A stretch of 64,000 nucleotides of DNA. It comes from Telluribacter humicola. GTDB taxonomy: Bacteria > Bacteroidota > Bacteroidia > Cytophagales > Spirosomataceae. Position 1 is the stretch's first letter, and every line of letters begins with the position of its first letter. The position numbers were made by a program, and so were the translations under genes. Location of the stretch: NCBI RefSeq assembly GCF_017355935.1, contig NZ_JAFIQT010000002.1:496001-560000 (forward strand), read 5' to 3'. Shown piece by piece: positions 8,623 through 17,705 of the stretch. The notes below the pieces were generated by a model that saw only the letters and a program-made list of their open reading frames with translations, did not search any database and had not been told where the DNA came from.

Positions 8623-10797
8623 TCAGACATTCCACCAGTAGGTGAACTTCACTACCAAGGCACGAGTCTTGACCATAAAGTTTTCGGGCAGGTAGTTGTC
8701 GGTGTATACTATAAACAGGTCTGATGCCGGCTTGTAACGCCACTGCAGTCGGGTATTAAGGTTTACGTTGTCGGCCTGGTTGTTGTACTGCAGGAAGGTA
8801 GTTAGGAACAGGTTATTGCGGAATGTTACGTCCACCCGTGGTCCCACCAGCCAGAACTCCGTACGGTTCCAGGGAGCTGGCATCCGTATATCGTTATAAG
8901 TACTTCTGAGTGCAATAGCTACATAAGGCTGGAAACGGTATCCTAGTTCTGCGTTGAAGTTCGTACGGGTACCATTAGCGTAGTAGCCACCAAAACGCCC
9001 GCTTACGGCGTAGGTAAACAGGTTCTGTGGCCCTGATACTACGTCAAATCCTGCTGATCTCCACCGGTGCTCAGTACCTGTAGCCAACCTCTCTTTGCCG
9101 AAGTTAGTCGGGTCAAAAGGACTCAGCAGGCGTACGTAGTTAGTAGCCGTCCAGACAGAAGCGGTACCCCGGTTTCTGAAATTAACATTATATACCAGTA
9201 CCATTTCGTTATCACTGAGCTGTCGCTGCTTATCCCAGTATGTCGTGTTCATGAACCTCGGACCGTGGCTGATAACCAGTGGTGATTTGATAAAGAACAG
9301 GTACCCAATCATCGGATTGATCTTATAATAGCCATTCCGGGCTGCGTTAGGTACATAGCCTACCTCCGCATTGTAGTTGGTACCCACATACTCATGCTGC
9401 CACTGCCAGAAGAAATTCGCTTTGTTGTAGTTCAGGTTAGCCGCGTGAGCAAAGTCGTCTCCTTTCAATCCCGGACTAAATGACTTTAGGAACATTACCT
9501 TACCAGCCCAGAGGTCATTGGCCGAGGCCAAGTTGAATTCTCCTCCTACGTTACGGTTGTAGCGGCTGGTACCCGGATGCATCTCCGGGTTGTACTGAAA
9601 AGCTTCTTTGTTGACCATCATGAACCGTACATTGGAGCGAGCCAGTACCTGACGCTGCAGGGCAAATACCGCATAGTTGTTGCTGGGCTGATCATCCTGT
9701 GCCGCAGTCTGTACATCCAGTAATCCTAAGCGCCAGTTTTTATCCAGTTTTCCACTCAGGCGAGATCCGAAGAGTATGGGTACCCCCAAACCTATACGCC
9801 GCGAAAAGAAAGGACGGATGGTTGAATAGCCAAAGTTGGCAAAGAGATCAGCGTTTTCGAGAAAGAACTGACGACGCTCCGGAAAGAACAGCTCAAAGCG
9901 GTCCAGGTTGGTTTGTTGTACGTCCACATCTACCTGCGAAAAATCAGGGTTTACCGTTAGGTCCAGGTTCATAGACGGAGTAATACCAATTTTGACATCA
10001 CCACCCACATCGAGTGACCGACCCATTGAGTTTTCGCGCTGGAAGTCACGGTTAAGGCGAGTAGCTACGTAAGGGATGATAGAGATGTTGGGGCCGGGGC
10101 TTGGTGGTGGTTGGTCCCATACCAGTACTCCGGTATAAGCTAGCGAGGCTGAGGCCAGTTGCCGGGGTACGGGCGCCCAGGCTGACTTCTCGGCTATGCT
10201 CAGGTCCAGGCGGCTGAAGTTGACGCCCCACTCGGTGATTCCGGGCTTATAACGGATGCTCTTGAAGGGAATAGCGGCCTCCCAGATCCATTTTTCATCG
10301 TCGTTTTTTACAGCAGAAAACCAGCGGTTCTCCCAGCTCAGATCTACCGCTCCACCGTCGTGCTGTTGGCCGTCCCACTGAGCTCCTACGGCATTGGCCC
10401 CAAACGAGAATCCGTTGGTACGGTCGTTAAAGGTATCCATGAATAGCAGGAAGTTATCGTTCTTGCCGAAGTTAAAATCCCGCTTCAACGACTCTACGAT
10501 TAACGTACCCGCAATTGGTTTAAAGTTAACTACCGAGATGTACAGATACTGCTTATCATAGGCCATACGTACATCTGTCCGGGCGCGGGAGTAGCTGGTA
10601 TCCATGGGCTGGATCATGAAGAAGTTGCTGGCTACTTCGGCCGACTGCCAGGCTTCTTCATCCATTACACCGTCTATTTTGATGTCTGATGTAGCGGCAT
10701 GAATGTGGTACTTGTAATTTTCGTTGGGTTTCTGGGCCAGCGCGGGCCACATTAGCGAAAGAGCTAAAAGGAATAAGGGTAGTAAACGTTGCTGCAC
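8623..10797 (-). CDS. DUF5916 domain protein with N-terminal CBM9-like domain, outer-membrane
   Basis: 724 residues with a signal peptide (ending WPALAQ). Residues about 30-220 look like the CBM9-like beta-sandwich (IDGVMDEEAWQSAE, then a FNDRTNGFSFGANAVGAQWD stretch), followed by the long DUF5916 region rich in alternating aromatic strands, with the C-terminus ending in aromatic residues (VVKFTYWWNV), as outer-membrane barrels do. This combination is common in Bacteroidota and its function is unknown. The stop codon lies 33 bases before the start of the neighbouring L,D-transpeptidase frame, so partial co-transcription is possible. Confidence 0.88.
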   Translation of the reverse strand: MQQRLLPLFLLALSLMWPALAQKPNENYKYHIHAATSDIKIDGVMDEEAWQSAEVASNFFMIQPMDTSYSRARTDVRMAYDKQYLYISVVNFKPIAGTLIVESLKRDFNFGKNDNFLLFMDTFNDRTNGFSFGANAVGAQWDGQQHDGGAVDLSWENRWFSAVKNDDEKWIWEAAIPFKSIRYKPGITEWGVNFSRLDLSIAEKSAWAPVPRQLASASLAYTGVLVWDQPPPSPGPNISIIPYVATRLNRDFQRENSMGRSLDVGGDVKIGITPSMNLDLTVNPDFSQVDVDVQQTNLDRFELFFPERRQFFLENADLFANFGYSTIRPFFSRRIGLGVPILFGSRLSGKLDKNWRLGLLDVQTAAQDDQPSNNYAVFALQRQVLARSNVRFMMVNKEAFQYNPEMHPGTSRYNRNVGGEFNLASANDLWAGKVMFLKSFSPGLKGDDFAHAANLNYNKANFFWQWQHEYVGTNYNAEVGYVPNAARNGYYKINPMIGYLFFIKSPLVISHGPRFMNTTYWDKQRQLSDNEMVLVYNVNFRNRGTASVWTATNYVRLLSPFDPTNFGKERLATGTEHRWRSAGFDVVSGPQNLFTYAVSGRFGGYYANGTRTNFNAELGYRFQPYVAIALRSTYNDIRMPAPWNRTEFWLVGPRVDVTFRNNLFLTTFLQYNNQADNVNLNTRLQWRYKPASDLFIVYTDNYLPENFMVKTRALVVKFTYWWNV

Positions 10798-10960
10798 TTT
10801 TCTAGGAATTCTAATAAAACTAGTTGAAAAGCAAAGCTCGGAAGAAATGGTTTATACTCCTAACTCCTGTAAAACAATTAGGTGACAAAAAGCCACTTTG
10901 CAGAATATAGTATTAGTTTTTGATAGTTTTAACGTGTAAAAGAAAACTATACAGGGGAGG

Positions 10961-11461
10961 CTACTTTTCGGGAGTAGGGCGCCAGCGGTACGATTTTTCA
11001 TCAATAGCCCGCATGGTACATAGTATGCCGTCGAGGTGGTCGTACTCGTGCTGGAGCAGCTCCGACAGGTCATCGCTCAGATCCCACTCCTGTACCTGCC
11101 AGCTCTGGTTATAAAAGCGGATGCGAATCTGCTGGTGTCGCTGAAGACGGACCAGCAGATTCGGCAAACTCATACAATCATCCCACAGTTCCATCATTTC
11201 CTGACTCTTATACACCAGTTCAGGATTGATGAATACAGTAGGTTGATCGTTGATATTCATATAGATGAGCCTCTTCATATACCCCAGCTGAGGAGCCGCG
11301 ATGGCCCTACCAGCCTGGTACTTCGCCCTGAACTCCATGAGTGTATTGTGCAGATCCGCTACTATGGTATCAATCAGTTCCTGATCTTCCGGTTGCAACG
11401 GTTCACACACTTCATACAGTCGGGCATCACCCAGCAGCAGGATATCGTTAAGGCCTTTCAT
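10961..11461 (-). CDS. Peptide deformylase-like protein with divergent motif 2
   Basis: 166 residues from the ATG at 11461. The open frame reaches 11599, but the extra 46 residues come from repetitive intergenic-looking DNA. The deformylase motifs are recognisable but altered: GRAIAAPQLG (residues 51-60) for GxGxAAPQxG, DDCMS (94-98) for EGCLS, and HEYDHLDG (138-145) unchanged. The metal ligands Cys96, His138 and His142, catalytic Glu139 and Gln58 are all kept. Deformylase removes the N-formyl group from new proteins. The changed motif 2 suggests a secondary or specialised deformylase rather than the housekeeping enzyme; this is inference. Confidence 0.82.
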   Translation of the reverse strand: MKGLNDILLLGDARLYEVCEPLQPEDQELIDTIVADLHNTLMEFRAKYQAGRAIAAPQLGYMKRLIYMNINDQPTVFINPELVYKSQEMMELWDDCMSLPNLLVRLQRHQQIRIRFYNQSWQVQEWDLSDDLSELLQHEYDHLDGILCTMRAIDEKSYRWRPTPEK

Positions 11462-11608
11462 AAGTAATGAGTGATTTGGGGAATGAGAGAATGAGTGAAT
11501 AGGCGCGGTGAGTATGGTTGTCGAATATCGATTGCTGAATTTAGAATCAGAAGATACCAAACTCAAACCATTCGCTAAATCACTCAACCTCCAATTCACA
11601 ATTAGATT

Positions 11609-11902
11609 CTACCTAAACCACTTCGCGTCGGCATAGAAGGTACCGAAGGGCAGGAGAGAGGCGATCAGTGCCAGTGCCGTCTTCTTCCACGACCAGACTA
11701 GTTCGTACGCTACCTGAGCGACCAGCAGTACATACATCACAAACAGAATACCGTGCGCCATACCGGTGATTCTAACCGCTTCGGGCTGACCGGCCATATA
11801 TTTAAGAGGCATCGCAATGCCTAACAGTACCAAATAGGAGATACCTTCCAGAAAACCAACAATCCGTAAGCGACCGAGGGAGGTTTTAATCAGATCAATC
11901 AT
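11609..11902 (-). CDS. DUF3817 family membrane protein
   Basis: 97 residues from the ATG at 11902, with three hydrophobic helices. The family pattern GRLRIVGFLEGISYLVLLG, then the MAHGILFVMYV stretch, is typical of DUF3817 integral membrane proteins. Their function is not established. The frame is open to 11947, but residues before Met (IDLIKTSLGRLR) do not fit the family. It lies upstream of the deformylase-like gene on the same strand, with about 150 bases between, so an operon is possible but not certain. Confidence 0.8.
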   Translation of the reverse strand: MIDLIKTSLGRLRIVGFLEGISYLVLLGIAMPLKYMAGQPEAVRITGMAHGILFVMYVLLVAQVAYELVWSWKKTALALIASLLPFGTFYADAKWFR

Positions 11903-12087
11903 GATGAATAGTGAGATATGGGTTGAAACTACAAATATAACCTTCAAACAGTTAAAATAAATCCTGAGGATGACACGCCTGATCTATGATTTTACTCATA
12001 GTCATCCCCGTGCAATTTGGACTACTTGCGGCATGATCTTTTACTGATGTTCCACTTATTTTCAGAACTATACAGGATACTACAACC

Positions 12088-13368
12088 ATGCAGAATTTTA
12101 CAAGTGCCGAAGAGGCCGTCAAACTGATAAAAAGTAATGATAAGGTATTTATACAGGCCGCTGCCGCAACACCTACGCCTCTGATCGAGGCACTGGCTGC
12201 CCGCAAAGACGAGCTTCGGGGCGTCCAGACCATCCATTTGCACATGGAAGGTCCCATGCCCATCGCCGATCCGGATTGTCATGAGGCTTTTCACCCCAAT
12301 GCGCTTTTTATCGGAAGCAATCTGAGGCAGGCGGTGGCCGAAGGACGGGCCAGCTATATTCCGGTGTTTCTGAGCGAAGCGCCGCTCCTGTTCCGTCGTG
12401 GGATATGGCCGCTGGATGTAGCGCTTGTACACGTTTCCCCACCTGATCTGCACGGCTACTGTTCACTGGGCGTATCGGTAGATGTAACGAAGGCCGCCGT
12501 TGAAACGGCCCGCTACGTCATAGGTATGGTCAACCCGCTGATGCCCCGTACGCACGGTGATGCTCAGGTACACGTGAGTCGGTTTAGTGCCCTGTACTAC
12601 GAAGAGCGTCCCCTGCTCGGACACGAACCAAAGCAGCCTACCGATATTGAAATGGCCATAGGCAGAAACGTGGCCAGTCTGGTGGAGGATGGAGCCACCC
12701 TACAGGTAGGTATCGGAGGTATTCCTAACGCGACCCTTAGCTGCCTGACTAACCATAAAGATCTGGGACTGCACACGGAGATGTTTTCGGACGGAGTGAT
12801 AGATCTGGTACAAAAAGGAGTTATCAATGGCTGCATGAAAAAGAAATACCGGGGCCGGATGGTATCTACCTTCCTGATCGGCAGCCGACGTCTGTATGAC
12901 TTTGTACATGACAATCCCATGCTGGCCATGCTGGAAGCCAACTATACTAACGATACCTCCGTAATCCGCTCCAATCCAAAGGTTACTGCGATCAACAGCG
13001 CCATCGAAATAGACCTGACCGGGCAGGTGAGCGCCGACTCAATAGGGACGCGACTGTACTCAGGGGTAGGCGGGCAGATGGATTTCATCCGGGGAGCTTC
13101 GTTGTCGGAGGGAGGTAAAGCTATCATAGCCCTGCCCTCAGCTACTACGCGGGGTGAATCCAAGATAGTACCTCTGCTGAAGCAGGGGGCCGGGGTAGTT
13201 ACTACCCGCGCCCACGTCAACTACGTAGTGACGGAGTACGGGGTAGCTTACCTGTTTGGGCAAAGCCTGCGCCAGCGCGCCCGGGCACTGATCAATATCG
13301 CTCACCCCGACCACCGCGAGGAGCTGGAAAGGGCCGCTTTTGATCGGTTCAAGAATATTAATGCTTAG
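12088..13368 (+). CDS. Acetyl-CoA hydrolase/transferase family protein (4-hydroxybutyrate CoA-transferase-like)
   Basis: 426 residues, full length for the family. It has the two-domain plan of class I CoA-transferases of the Cat1/4-hydroxybutyrate type: an N-terminal domain with SNDKVFIQAAAATPTPLIEA, a middle GLHTEMFSDGVIDL segment, and the C-terminal GVGGQMDFIRGA and VTEYGVAYLFGQS blocks. These enzymes move CoA between acetyl-CoA and small carboxylic acids in the cytoplasm. Which acid is used here cannot be told. The gene stands alone and converges on DUF2254, sharing four bases at the stop codons. Confidence 0.9.
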   Translation: MQNFTSAEEAVKLIKSNDKVFIQAAAATPTPLIEALAARKDELRGVQTIHLHMEGPMPIADPDCHEAFHPNALFIGSNLRQAVAEGRASYIPVFLSEAPLLFRRGIWPLDVALVHVSPPDLHGYCSLGVSVDVTKAAVETARYVIGMVNPLMPRTHGDAQVHVSRFSALYYEERPLLGHEPKQPTDIEMAIGRNVASLVEDGATLQVGIGGIPNATLSCLTNHKDLGLHTEMFSDGVIDLVQKGVINGCMKKKYRGRMVSTFLIGSRRLYDFVHDNPMLAMLEANYTNDTSVIRSNPKVTAINSAIEIDLTGQVSADSIGTRLYSGVGGQMDFIRGASLSEGGKAIIALPSATTRGESKIVPLLKQGAGVVTTRAHVNYVVTEYGVAYLFGQSLRQRARALINIAHPDHREELERAAFDRFKNINA

Positions 13369-14633
13369 TCTGGTTTGGAGTAGGAGAGGCTGTTGAGCGT
13401 ATTCTGTTTGACGGCCTTCTTCACCTGATCCAGTAGTTTGGTAATGAGTAGCTGATGCTCCGCGGAGGAAACTACACCGTATAGCTGTTCGAGCATTAGT
13501 ATTAGCTCTACCCGCATCATGCGGTCCTCTTTGCCGTAGTCCCAGATCGGAAGAAAGCAACTTTCAAACAGTTTTTCGAACGAAGGTAAGCTGACCAGTA
13601 TCCGGGGCTTGCCGTTGCTATCCCTGATCACCGGGTCAGGGCGATGTACCAGTTGGAACGCCAGCAGATCGGTCAAGGCGTGCAGACTCAGAACCGCAGT
13701 CTCAGGGTCGTTAATACCCGGACTGAGTGCCTTTAGGGCTACTTCTACAAGTTGTTCAAAGCCATAGTAAGGGTTTCTGGTAATGGGGTGCCCCCGGTGC
13801 AGATCCACCTGGACTTTTAGGTCTTTCACCTGATCGGGCGTAACTTCATCCTTTGATTGTATAATGGCATACGTAGTACCGGTCAGAAGATAACTTCCGG
13901 CCGGATGAGGAAAGCTTACTACCCAGTCGTTTATTTCGCATAAATGCAGGAGAGCCTTCTGGTTAAATCCCTGAAAGTAGTCAGATCGCTCTGTTTTGAT
14001 AGCTTTTCCGCTGATTTTGACGTATGCCTCTTCGGGTGATTCAGGCGATATTTCTTTGGTGTCCTCCAGTGCTGACTTCGTTTTCCGGTGCAGGCGCTCT
14101 ATAATAATCTCGTACTTTACCGACTGCGTGATATAGTGCAGAAAGTATATAAACAGGAAGATGTCCACGATGGTAAGGAACATCAGCAGGTATATACTAA
14201 GCGCCGGAATATAAATGCCCGACTGGATATCGCGAATGGTACTTAGCAGAGCCAGCGCGTATACGATAGTACCGATATAAAAGCCAAGAACCACCTGCTG
14301 AAAGCGGTTGCCGATCATGCTGTCCAGCACGCGGTTACTCATGTTGGAAGCCGCCTGGTTGAGCAGGATCATGACCATAGAGAAGCTGAATACCGCCAGA
14401 GACAATATACCTCCCACTACTGTAGCCGCAATGGAACGGGCAGTACTGGCATCTTTGAGGCTGATGATGTCCCAGCGGGCTTTCAGGCTTTTACCATAGT
14501 CCGAGAAATCAATCTCCAAGGCTACGTACGACAGGAGGAGAAAGCCTATTGCAATTAACGCTGGAAAGAAGGCAATACTATTTAGAATATTATAGTAGTG
14601 GAGCCGAAACCATTGCAGTATTCTGGTGATCAT
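13365..14633 (-). CDS. DUF2254 family membrane protein
   Basis: 422 residues. The first about 175 hold four hydrophobic helices with conserved segments such as AFFPALIAIGFLLLSYVAL and AGSYLLTGT further on. The C-terminal part is soluble and includes the family hallmark ALKALSPGINDPETA. The family is common in bacteria and has no proven role. The start ATG at 14633 is the first in frame and fits known DUF2254 N-termini. It overlaps the CoA-transferase stop by four bases. Confidence 0.88.
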   Translation of the reverse strand: MITRILQWFRLHYYNILNSIAFFPALIAIGFLLLSYVALEIDFSDYGKSLKARWDIISLKDASTARSIAATVVGGILSLAVFSFSMVMILLNQAASNMSNRVLDSMIGNRFQQVVLGFYIGTIVYALALLSTIRDIQSGIYIPALSIYLLMFLTIVDIFLFIYFLHYITQSVKYEIIIERLHRKTKSALEDTKEISPESPEEAYVKISGKAIKTERSDYFQGFNQKALLHLCEINDWVVSFPHPAGSYLLTGTTYAIIQSKDEVTPDQVKDLKVQVDLHRGHPITRNPYYGFEQLVEVALKALSPGINDPETAVLSLHALTDLLAFQLVHRPDPVIRDSNGKPRILVSLPSFEKLFESCFLPIWDYGKEDRMMRVELILMLEQLYGVVSSAEHQLLITKLLDQVKKAVKQNTLNSLSYSKPD

Positions 14634-14734
14634 AAAGCTACGATAGATACTTTTACTTCTTACTAAACTATAAAAAGGCAGGTTTGTCTATTCTTCGTTG
14701 TCATTTCAGTCGTGCCAGTATCAGTTCCTCCATC

Positions 14735-14769
14735 AAAAAAAGTAGCGACTCCCACTGGGAGTCGCTACT
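14735..14769 (-). terminator. Terminator after the M20 peptidase
   Basis: A perfect 13-base stem (AGTAGCGACTCCC with its complement, loop ACT) has a run of A on the plus-strand left side, so it reads as a stem plus T-run on the minus strand. It lies 25 bases beyond the M20 stop. Confidence 0.9.
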
Positions 14770-14793
14770 ACTGTTTCATTGTATTTGAAAGCC

Positions 14794-16257
14794 TCAGCGA
14801 GCTACATTACGAATCAAAGTTGCGTAGAAACGGATCATTTCCTTGAAGGTAGTGGCTTCAATACGTTCGTTAGTACCGTGCACCCGGTTAAGGTCATCAT
14901 CGTTGAGCTGGTAAGGCGTGAAGCGGTATATATTGTTACTTACCTTGCGAAAATACCGGGCATCCGTAGCCCCTACAACCAGGTAAGGAGTCACGACCAC
15001 GTCAGGGTAGCAGCTCCGGATCGTACGATTCAGGAGCTGAAAAGCTTCGGCGTCAGGAGAAGAAACCGGTGAAGGCTCCGTATCAAATTCTCCCAGCGTC
15101 CTAACCGAAACGTCTGGATTGTCAATAGCATTGCGAACGTGCTCCAGTACTCCCTTTACCGAGTCACCGGGTAATATGCGGAAGTTGATGATAGCAGTGG
15201 CATCAATGGGTAGTACGTTATCCTTGATACCGGCTTTCAATATGGTCGGGGCAATGGTGGTCTGGATACTGGCAGCCCCGGCGTTAGTAGCACTAAAAAT
15301 ATTGATTAGTACAGGCTCCAGCAGCCAGCGGTTGGCAATGGCTAGCTTTTGCCCGAAGGGCATCTCAGGTCCGAGGTACTTGAGCATTTCTCCTACGGTA
15401 CCTTTCAATGAAGATTCAAAAGGGGTTTGCTGGAGTTTATTAAGGGCAGAGGCTAGTATACTGATGCTTGTCTTGTGGGGAGGCATGGATGAGTGGCCAC
15501 CTTCACCCCGGGCGGTAATTTCAAGGCTGGTGTAGCCTTTTTCGGCTATCCCTACCAGTGCTACTGATGACTTCAGACCGGCTACACCGTCCGTTTTGAT
15601 AGTACCTCCTTCATCAAGTACCATTTCCAGCTGTACTCCGCGTTTCTCCAGGGTAGTCGCTATGGCTTTGCCACCCTGCCTGCCGCTTATTTCTTCGTCA
15701 TGCCCAAAGGCCAGGTAAACCGTACGTGTAGGCTTATAACCGGTACTTGCTAGATATTCTACCGCCTCCAGAATCCCTATCACGGTACTTTTATCATCCA
15801 GTGTACCCCGTCCGTAGATAAATCCATCCTCTACCACGCCTGCAAATGGAGGCTTTTTCCACATACGCTCGGTACCCTGTATGACGGGTACTACATCATA
15901 ATGCCCCATCAGGAGCATGGGTTTCAGAGTGGCATCACTCCCCTTCCACTGGTACAGTAGCCCAAAATTGTTGATTCGTTCCAGGGAGAGTTTTGCATGA
16001 ACGTTAGGATAGGTAGTTGTGAGAAAGGATAAAAAAGCCTGGAACTGGGTACTATCGGTAAGTGAAGCATCCTGATAGGAAACAGTCCGGAATCGAACAG
16101 CCCGGCTAAGGTGGCTGATGACCGAATCACTTACCGCGACTGGTGGAGCAGAGGGAACATCAGTGAGTTGTCTTGATTCAAAAGTAAATGTATTCCAGAG
16201 CAGAATACTTACTACTACCAGCAAGGCCAGACCCAGGCCTACTAAAACTTTACGCAT
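14794..16257 (-). CDS. M20 family metallopeptidase, membrane-anchored or secreted
   Basis: 487 residues from the ATG at 16257. An N-terminal hydrophobic helix (LVGLGLALLVVVSILLW) acts as anchor or signal. The M20 zinc-site motifs are present in order: GHYDVVP, GRGTLDDKS, HDEEISG, the dimerisation-domain segment GEGGHSSMPP, and VVGATDARYF near the end. The pattern is closest to carboxypeptidase S/CPS1-like M20 enzymes. These cleave short peptides or N-acyl amino acids. The frame is open to 16512, but a -7 box at 16312-16319 and the signal helix support the shorter start. Divergent from the glyoxalase-fold gene. Confidence 0.9.
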   Translation of the reverse strand: MRKVLVGLGLALLVVVSILLWNTFTFESRQLTDVPSAPPVAVSDSVISHLSRAVRFRTVSYQDASLTDSTQFQAFLSFLTTTYPNVHAKLSLERINNFGLLYQWKGSDATLKPMLLMGHYDVVPVIQGTERMWKKPPFAGVVEDGFIYGRGTLDDKSTVIGILEAVEYLASTGYKPTRTVYLAFGHDEEISGRQGGKAIATTLEKRGVQLEMVLDEGGTIKTDGVAGLKSSVALVGIAEKGYTSLEITARGEGGHSSMPPHKTSISILASALNKLQQTPFESSLKGTVGEMLKYLGPEMPFGQKLAIANRWLLEPVLINIFSATNAGAASIQTTIAPTILKAGIKDNVLPIDATAIINFRILPGDSVKGVLEHVRNAIDNPDVSVRTLGEFDTEPSPVSSPDAEAFQLLNRTIRSCYPDVVVTPYLVVGATDARYFRKVSNNIYRFTPYQLNDDDLNRVHGTNERIEATTFKEMIRFYATLIRNVAR

Positions 16258-16311
16258 GAAGGACGAACTGATTTTGGTTATACTAAAACTGATTACTACT
16301 TTAACTGCTAC

Positions 16312-16319
16312 CAAATATA
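16312..16319 (-). promoter_or_regulatory. Putative -7 box of the M20 peptidase gene
   Basis: The minus strand reads TATATTTG, a full match to TAnnTTTG. It is 55 bases before the start codon. No clear TTTG was seen at -33. Confidence 0.5.
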
Positions 16320-16338
16320 CTGCCACTATTTCACTACT

Positions 16339-16728
16339 ATGCGACTGGAACACATTGCTCTCTACACGCGCCAACTGGAGGTACTTCGGGACTTTTATAT
16401 GAAGTACTTCGAAGCCACCTCCAACGAAAAATACATAAATCCGGCAAAAGGTTTTGAATCCTATTTCCTGAGCTTTGCAGATGGTGCCCGCCTCGAGATA
16501 ATGCAAAAGCAAAGTATACCCGAGTATGCTGGCGAATCAGGCGGCGAATATACCGGACTTACCCATCTGGCCATGCAGACAGGTACTAAGGAAGCGGTAG
16601 ATAGCCTGACCGAGCAGCTACGAGCCGACGGGTACCGGGTAGTAGGCGAACCCCGCACAACCGGGGACGGCTACTACGAAAGTGTAGTGCTGGACCCTGA
16701 CGGTAATCGCATCGAAATTACGGCTTAA
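16339..16728 (+). CDS. VOC superfamily (glyoxalase-fold) protein
   Basis: 129 residues, one vicinal-oxygen-chelate domain made of two beta-alpha-beta-beta-beta repeats. Likely metal ligands sit at the family positions: His5 in RLEHIALY, a Glu in ARLEIMQ, His in LTHLAMQ, and the C-terminal Glu in GNRIEITA. The family includes glyoxalase I, dioxygenases and resistance proteins, so the reaction is not known. The start ATG lies 81 bases from the divergent M20 start. Its stop overlaps the sugar isomerase stop by four bases. Confidence 0.87.
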   Translation: MRLEHIALYTRQLEVLRDFYMKYFEATSNEKYINPAKGFESYFLSFADGARLEIMQKQSIPEYAGESGGEYTGLTHLAMQTGTKEAVDSLTEQLRADGYRVVGEPRTTGDGYYESVVLDPDGNRIEITA

Positions 16729-17537
16729 CCCTCATTGTACCTCTCGCTTAGCAGCTCTTTCATGTACAGGTTGATGTCCCACTGACTGGCCACGGGCAGA
16801 TTGGTGTAAGGCAGGGTAGGGAGGTACCCCGGCGCCGGTCCAAACTCGCAGGTAATGGTCAACGTGTCGGTACCTTTTTGCCGGTGCATTTCGACAATAG
16901 CGTCCCACCAGGCCAGGTGTACGTTCAGGGCTTCCTGCCATTCCGGTGCCCTGGGATCATTTACCTGCGGCCCCTGTGGGTGGCCTATCCGGCTGTGGAT
17001 ATGACTGGTATGTTGTATGGCCCGCTGAATAGTATCCTCCTGATCCGCCAGGTAGGATTCGGCTACATTGACCCAATGAGAAAAATCAGCGGTCAGGCGT
17101 AGCTGAGGGAAGGCGTCAAGATAAGGCAGTATCGTGGGCGCGCTGTACGTAAGCCGGCCGCGATGGGTCTCGTGCAGGACTGGTACGCCTGTCTGTTCCT
17201 GTACCTCCATCGCTACCCGGATCATCTCGCAGTTTTGCTCAAAGCTGTACCAGTCCTTGCCGGTGTGGGAGTTGATGAAGCGAGGATGGTATGAAGTTAC
17301 CTTCTCGAGCCAGGCGCGGTAGTTCTGCTGCATTTCCTCGAAGGTGTCACCCATCGAAAATGCCATCAGGATCAGGTCCAGACCCCTTTCTTTAACGGCC
17401 TGGGCGGCTTCGTCGTACTTATTATCCCATACGGCTATCTCCATACCGTCGTAGCCGGCGGCTTTTACCCGCTGGGCGGCTTCAGCATAGTTTAGGTGTT
17501 CCATACCCCAGTAAGGGCAGTAGAAGAGTACTTTCAT
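16725..17537 (-). CDS. Sugar phosphate isomerase/epimerase family (AP endonuclease 2 TIM barrel)
   Basis: 270 residues forming one xylose-isomerase-like TIM barrel. Characteristic segments are the N-terminal YDGMEIAVWD, the metal-site pieces VLHETHRGRLTY and LTADFSHW, the HIHSRIGHPQG loop, and the C-terminal ITCEFGP. The family isomerises or epimerises sugars or related compounds and binds a divalent metal through Glu, Asp and His residues. The substrate is unknown. A palindrome about 31 bases before the start (17568-17581) may be an operator. It converges with the VOC gene. Confidence 0.88.
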   Translation of the reverse strand: MKVLFYCPYWGMEHLNYAEAAQRVKAAGYDGMEIAVWDNKYDEAAQAVKERGLDLILMAFSMGDTFEEMQQNYRAWLEKVTSYHPRFINSHTGKDWYSFEQNCEMIRVAMEVQEQTGVPVLHETHRGRLTYSAPTILPYLDAFPQLRLTADFSHWVNVAESYLADQEDTIQRAIQHTSHIHSRIGHPQGPQVNDPRAPEWQEALNVHLAWWDAIVEMHRQKGTDTLTITCEFGPAPGYLPTLPYTNLPVASQWDINLYMKELLSERYNEG

Positions 17538-17567
17538 TTAAAGGATGTAGTAGTAGGCTGACGTGTA

Positions 17568-17581
17568 TGTAAACATTTACA
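17568..17581. promoter_or_regulatory. Candidate operator upstream of the sugar isomerase
   Basis: The sequence TGTAAACATTTACA is a perfect inverted repeat with a two-base centre. It lies 31 bases before the isomerase start. The shape resembles sites bound by LacI/GalR-type regulators, but the central CG typical of that family is missing. Confidence 0.35.
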
Positions 17582-17620
17582 AAAAGTGACTGCCTGAGAA
17601 GATGTACTCAACGCACTAAT

Positions 17621-17654
17621 AAAAAAGCCGAAGTACCCGCGGGTACTTCGGCTT
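17621..17654 (-). terminator. Terminator of the ccm operon
   Basis: A 14-base stem (AAGCCGAAGTACCC and its complement, loop GC) is followed on the minus strand by a T-run. It lies 51 bases after the ccmF stop and ends the ccmBCDEF operon. Confidence 0.92.
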
Positions 17655-17705
17655 GTATTTTCTCTGGTAAGTGCTGATAGCTCTTACCAGAATCACTCAA
17701 ATCTA

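Noticed and set aside
14741-14769. Perfect palindrome as a regulator site
   Set aside because: The T-run and position after the M20 stop make it a terminator, not an operator.
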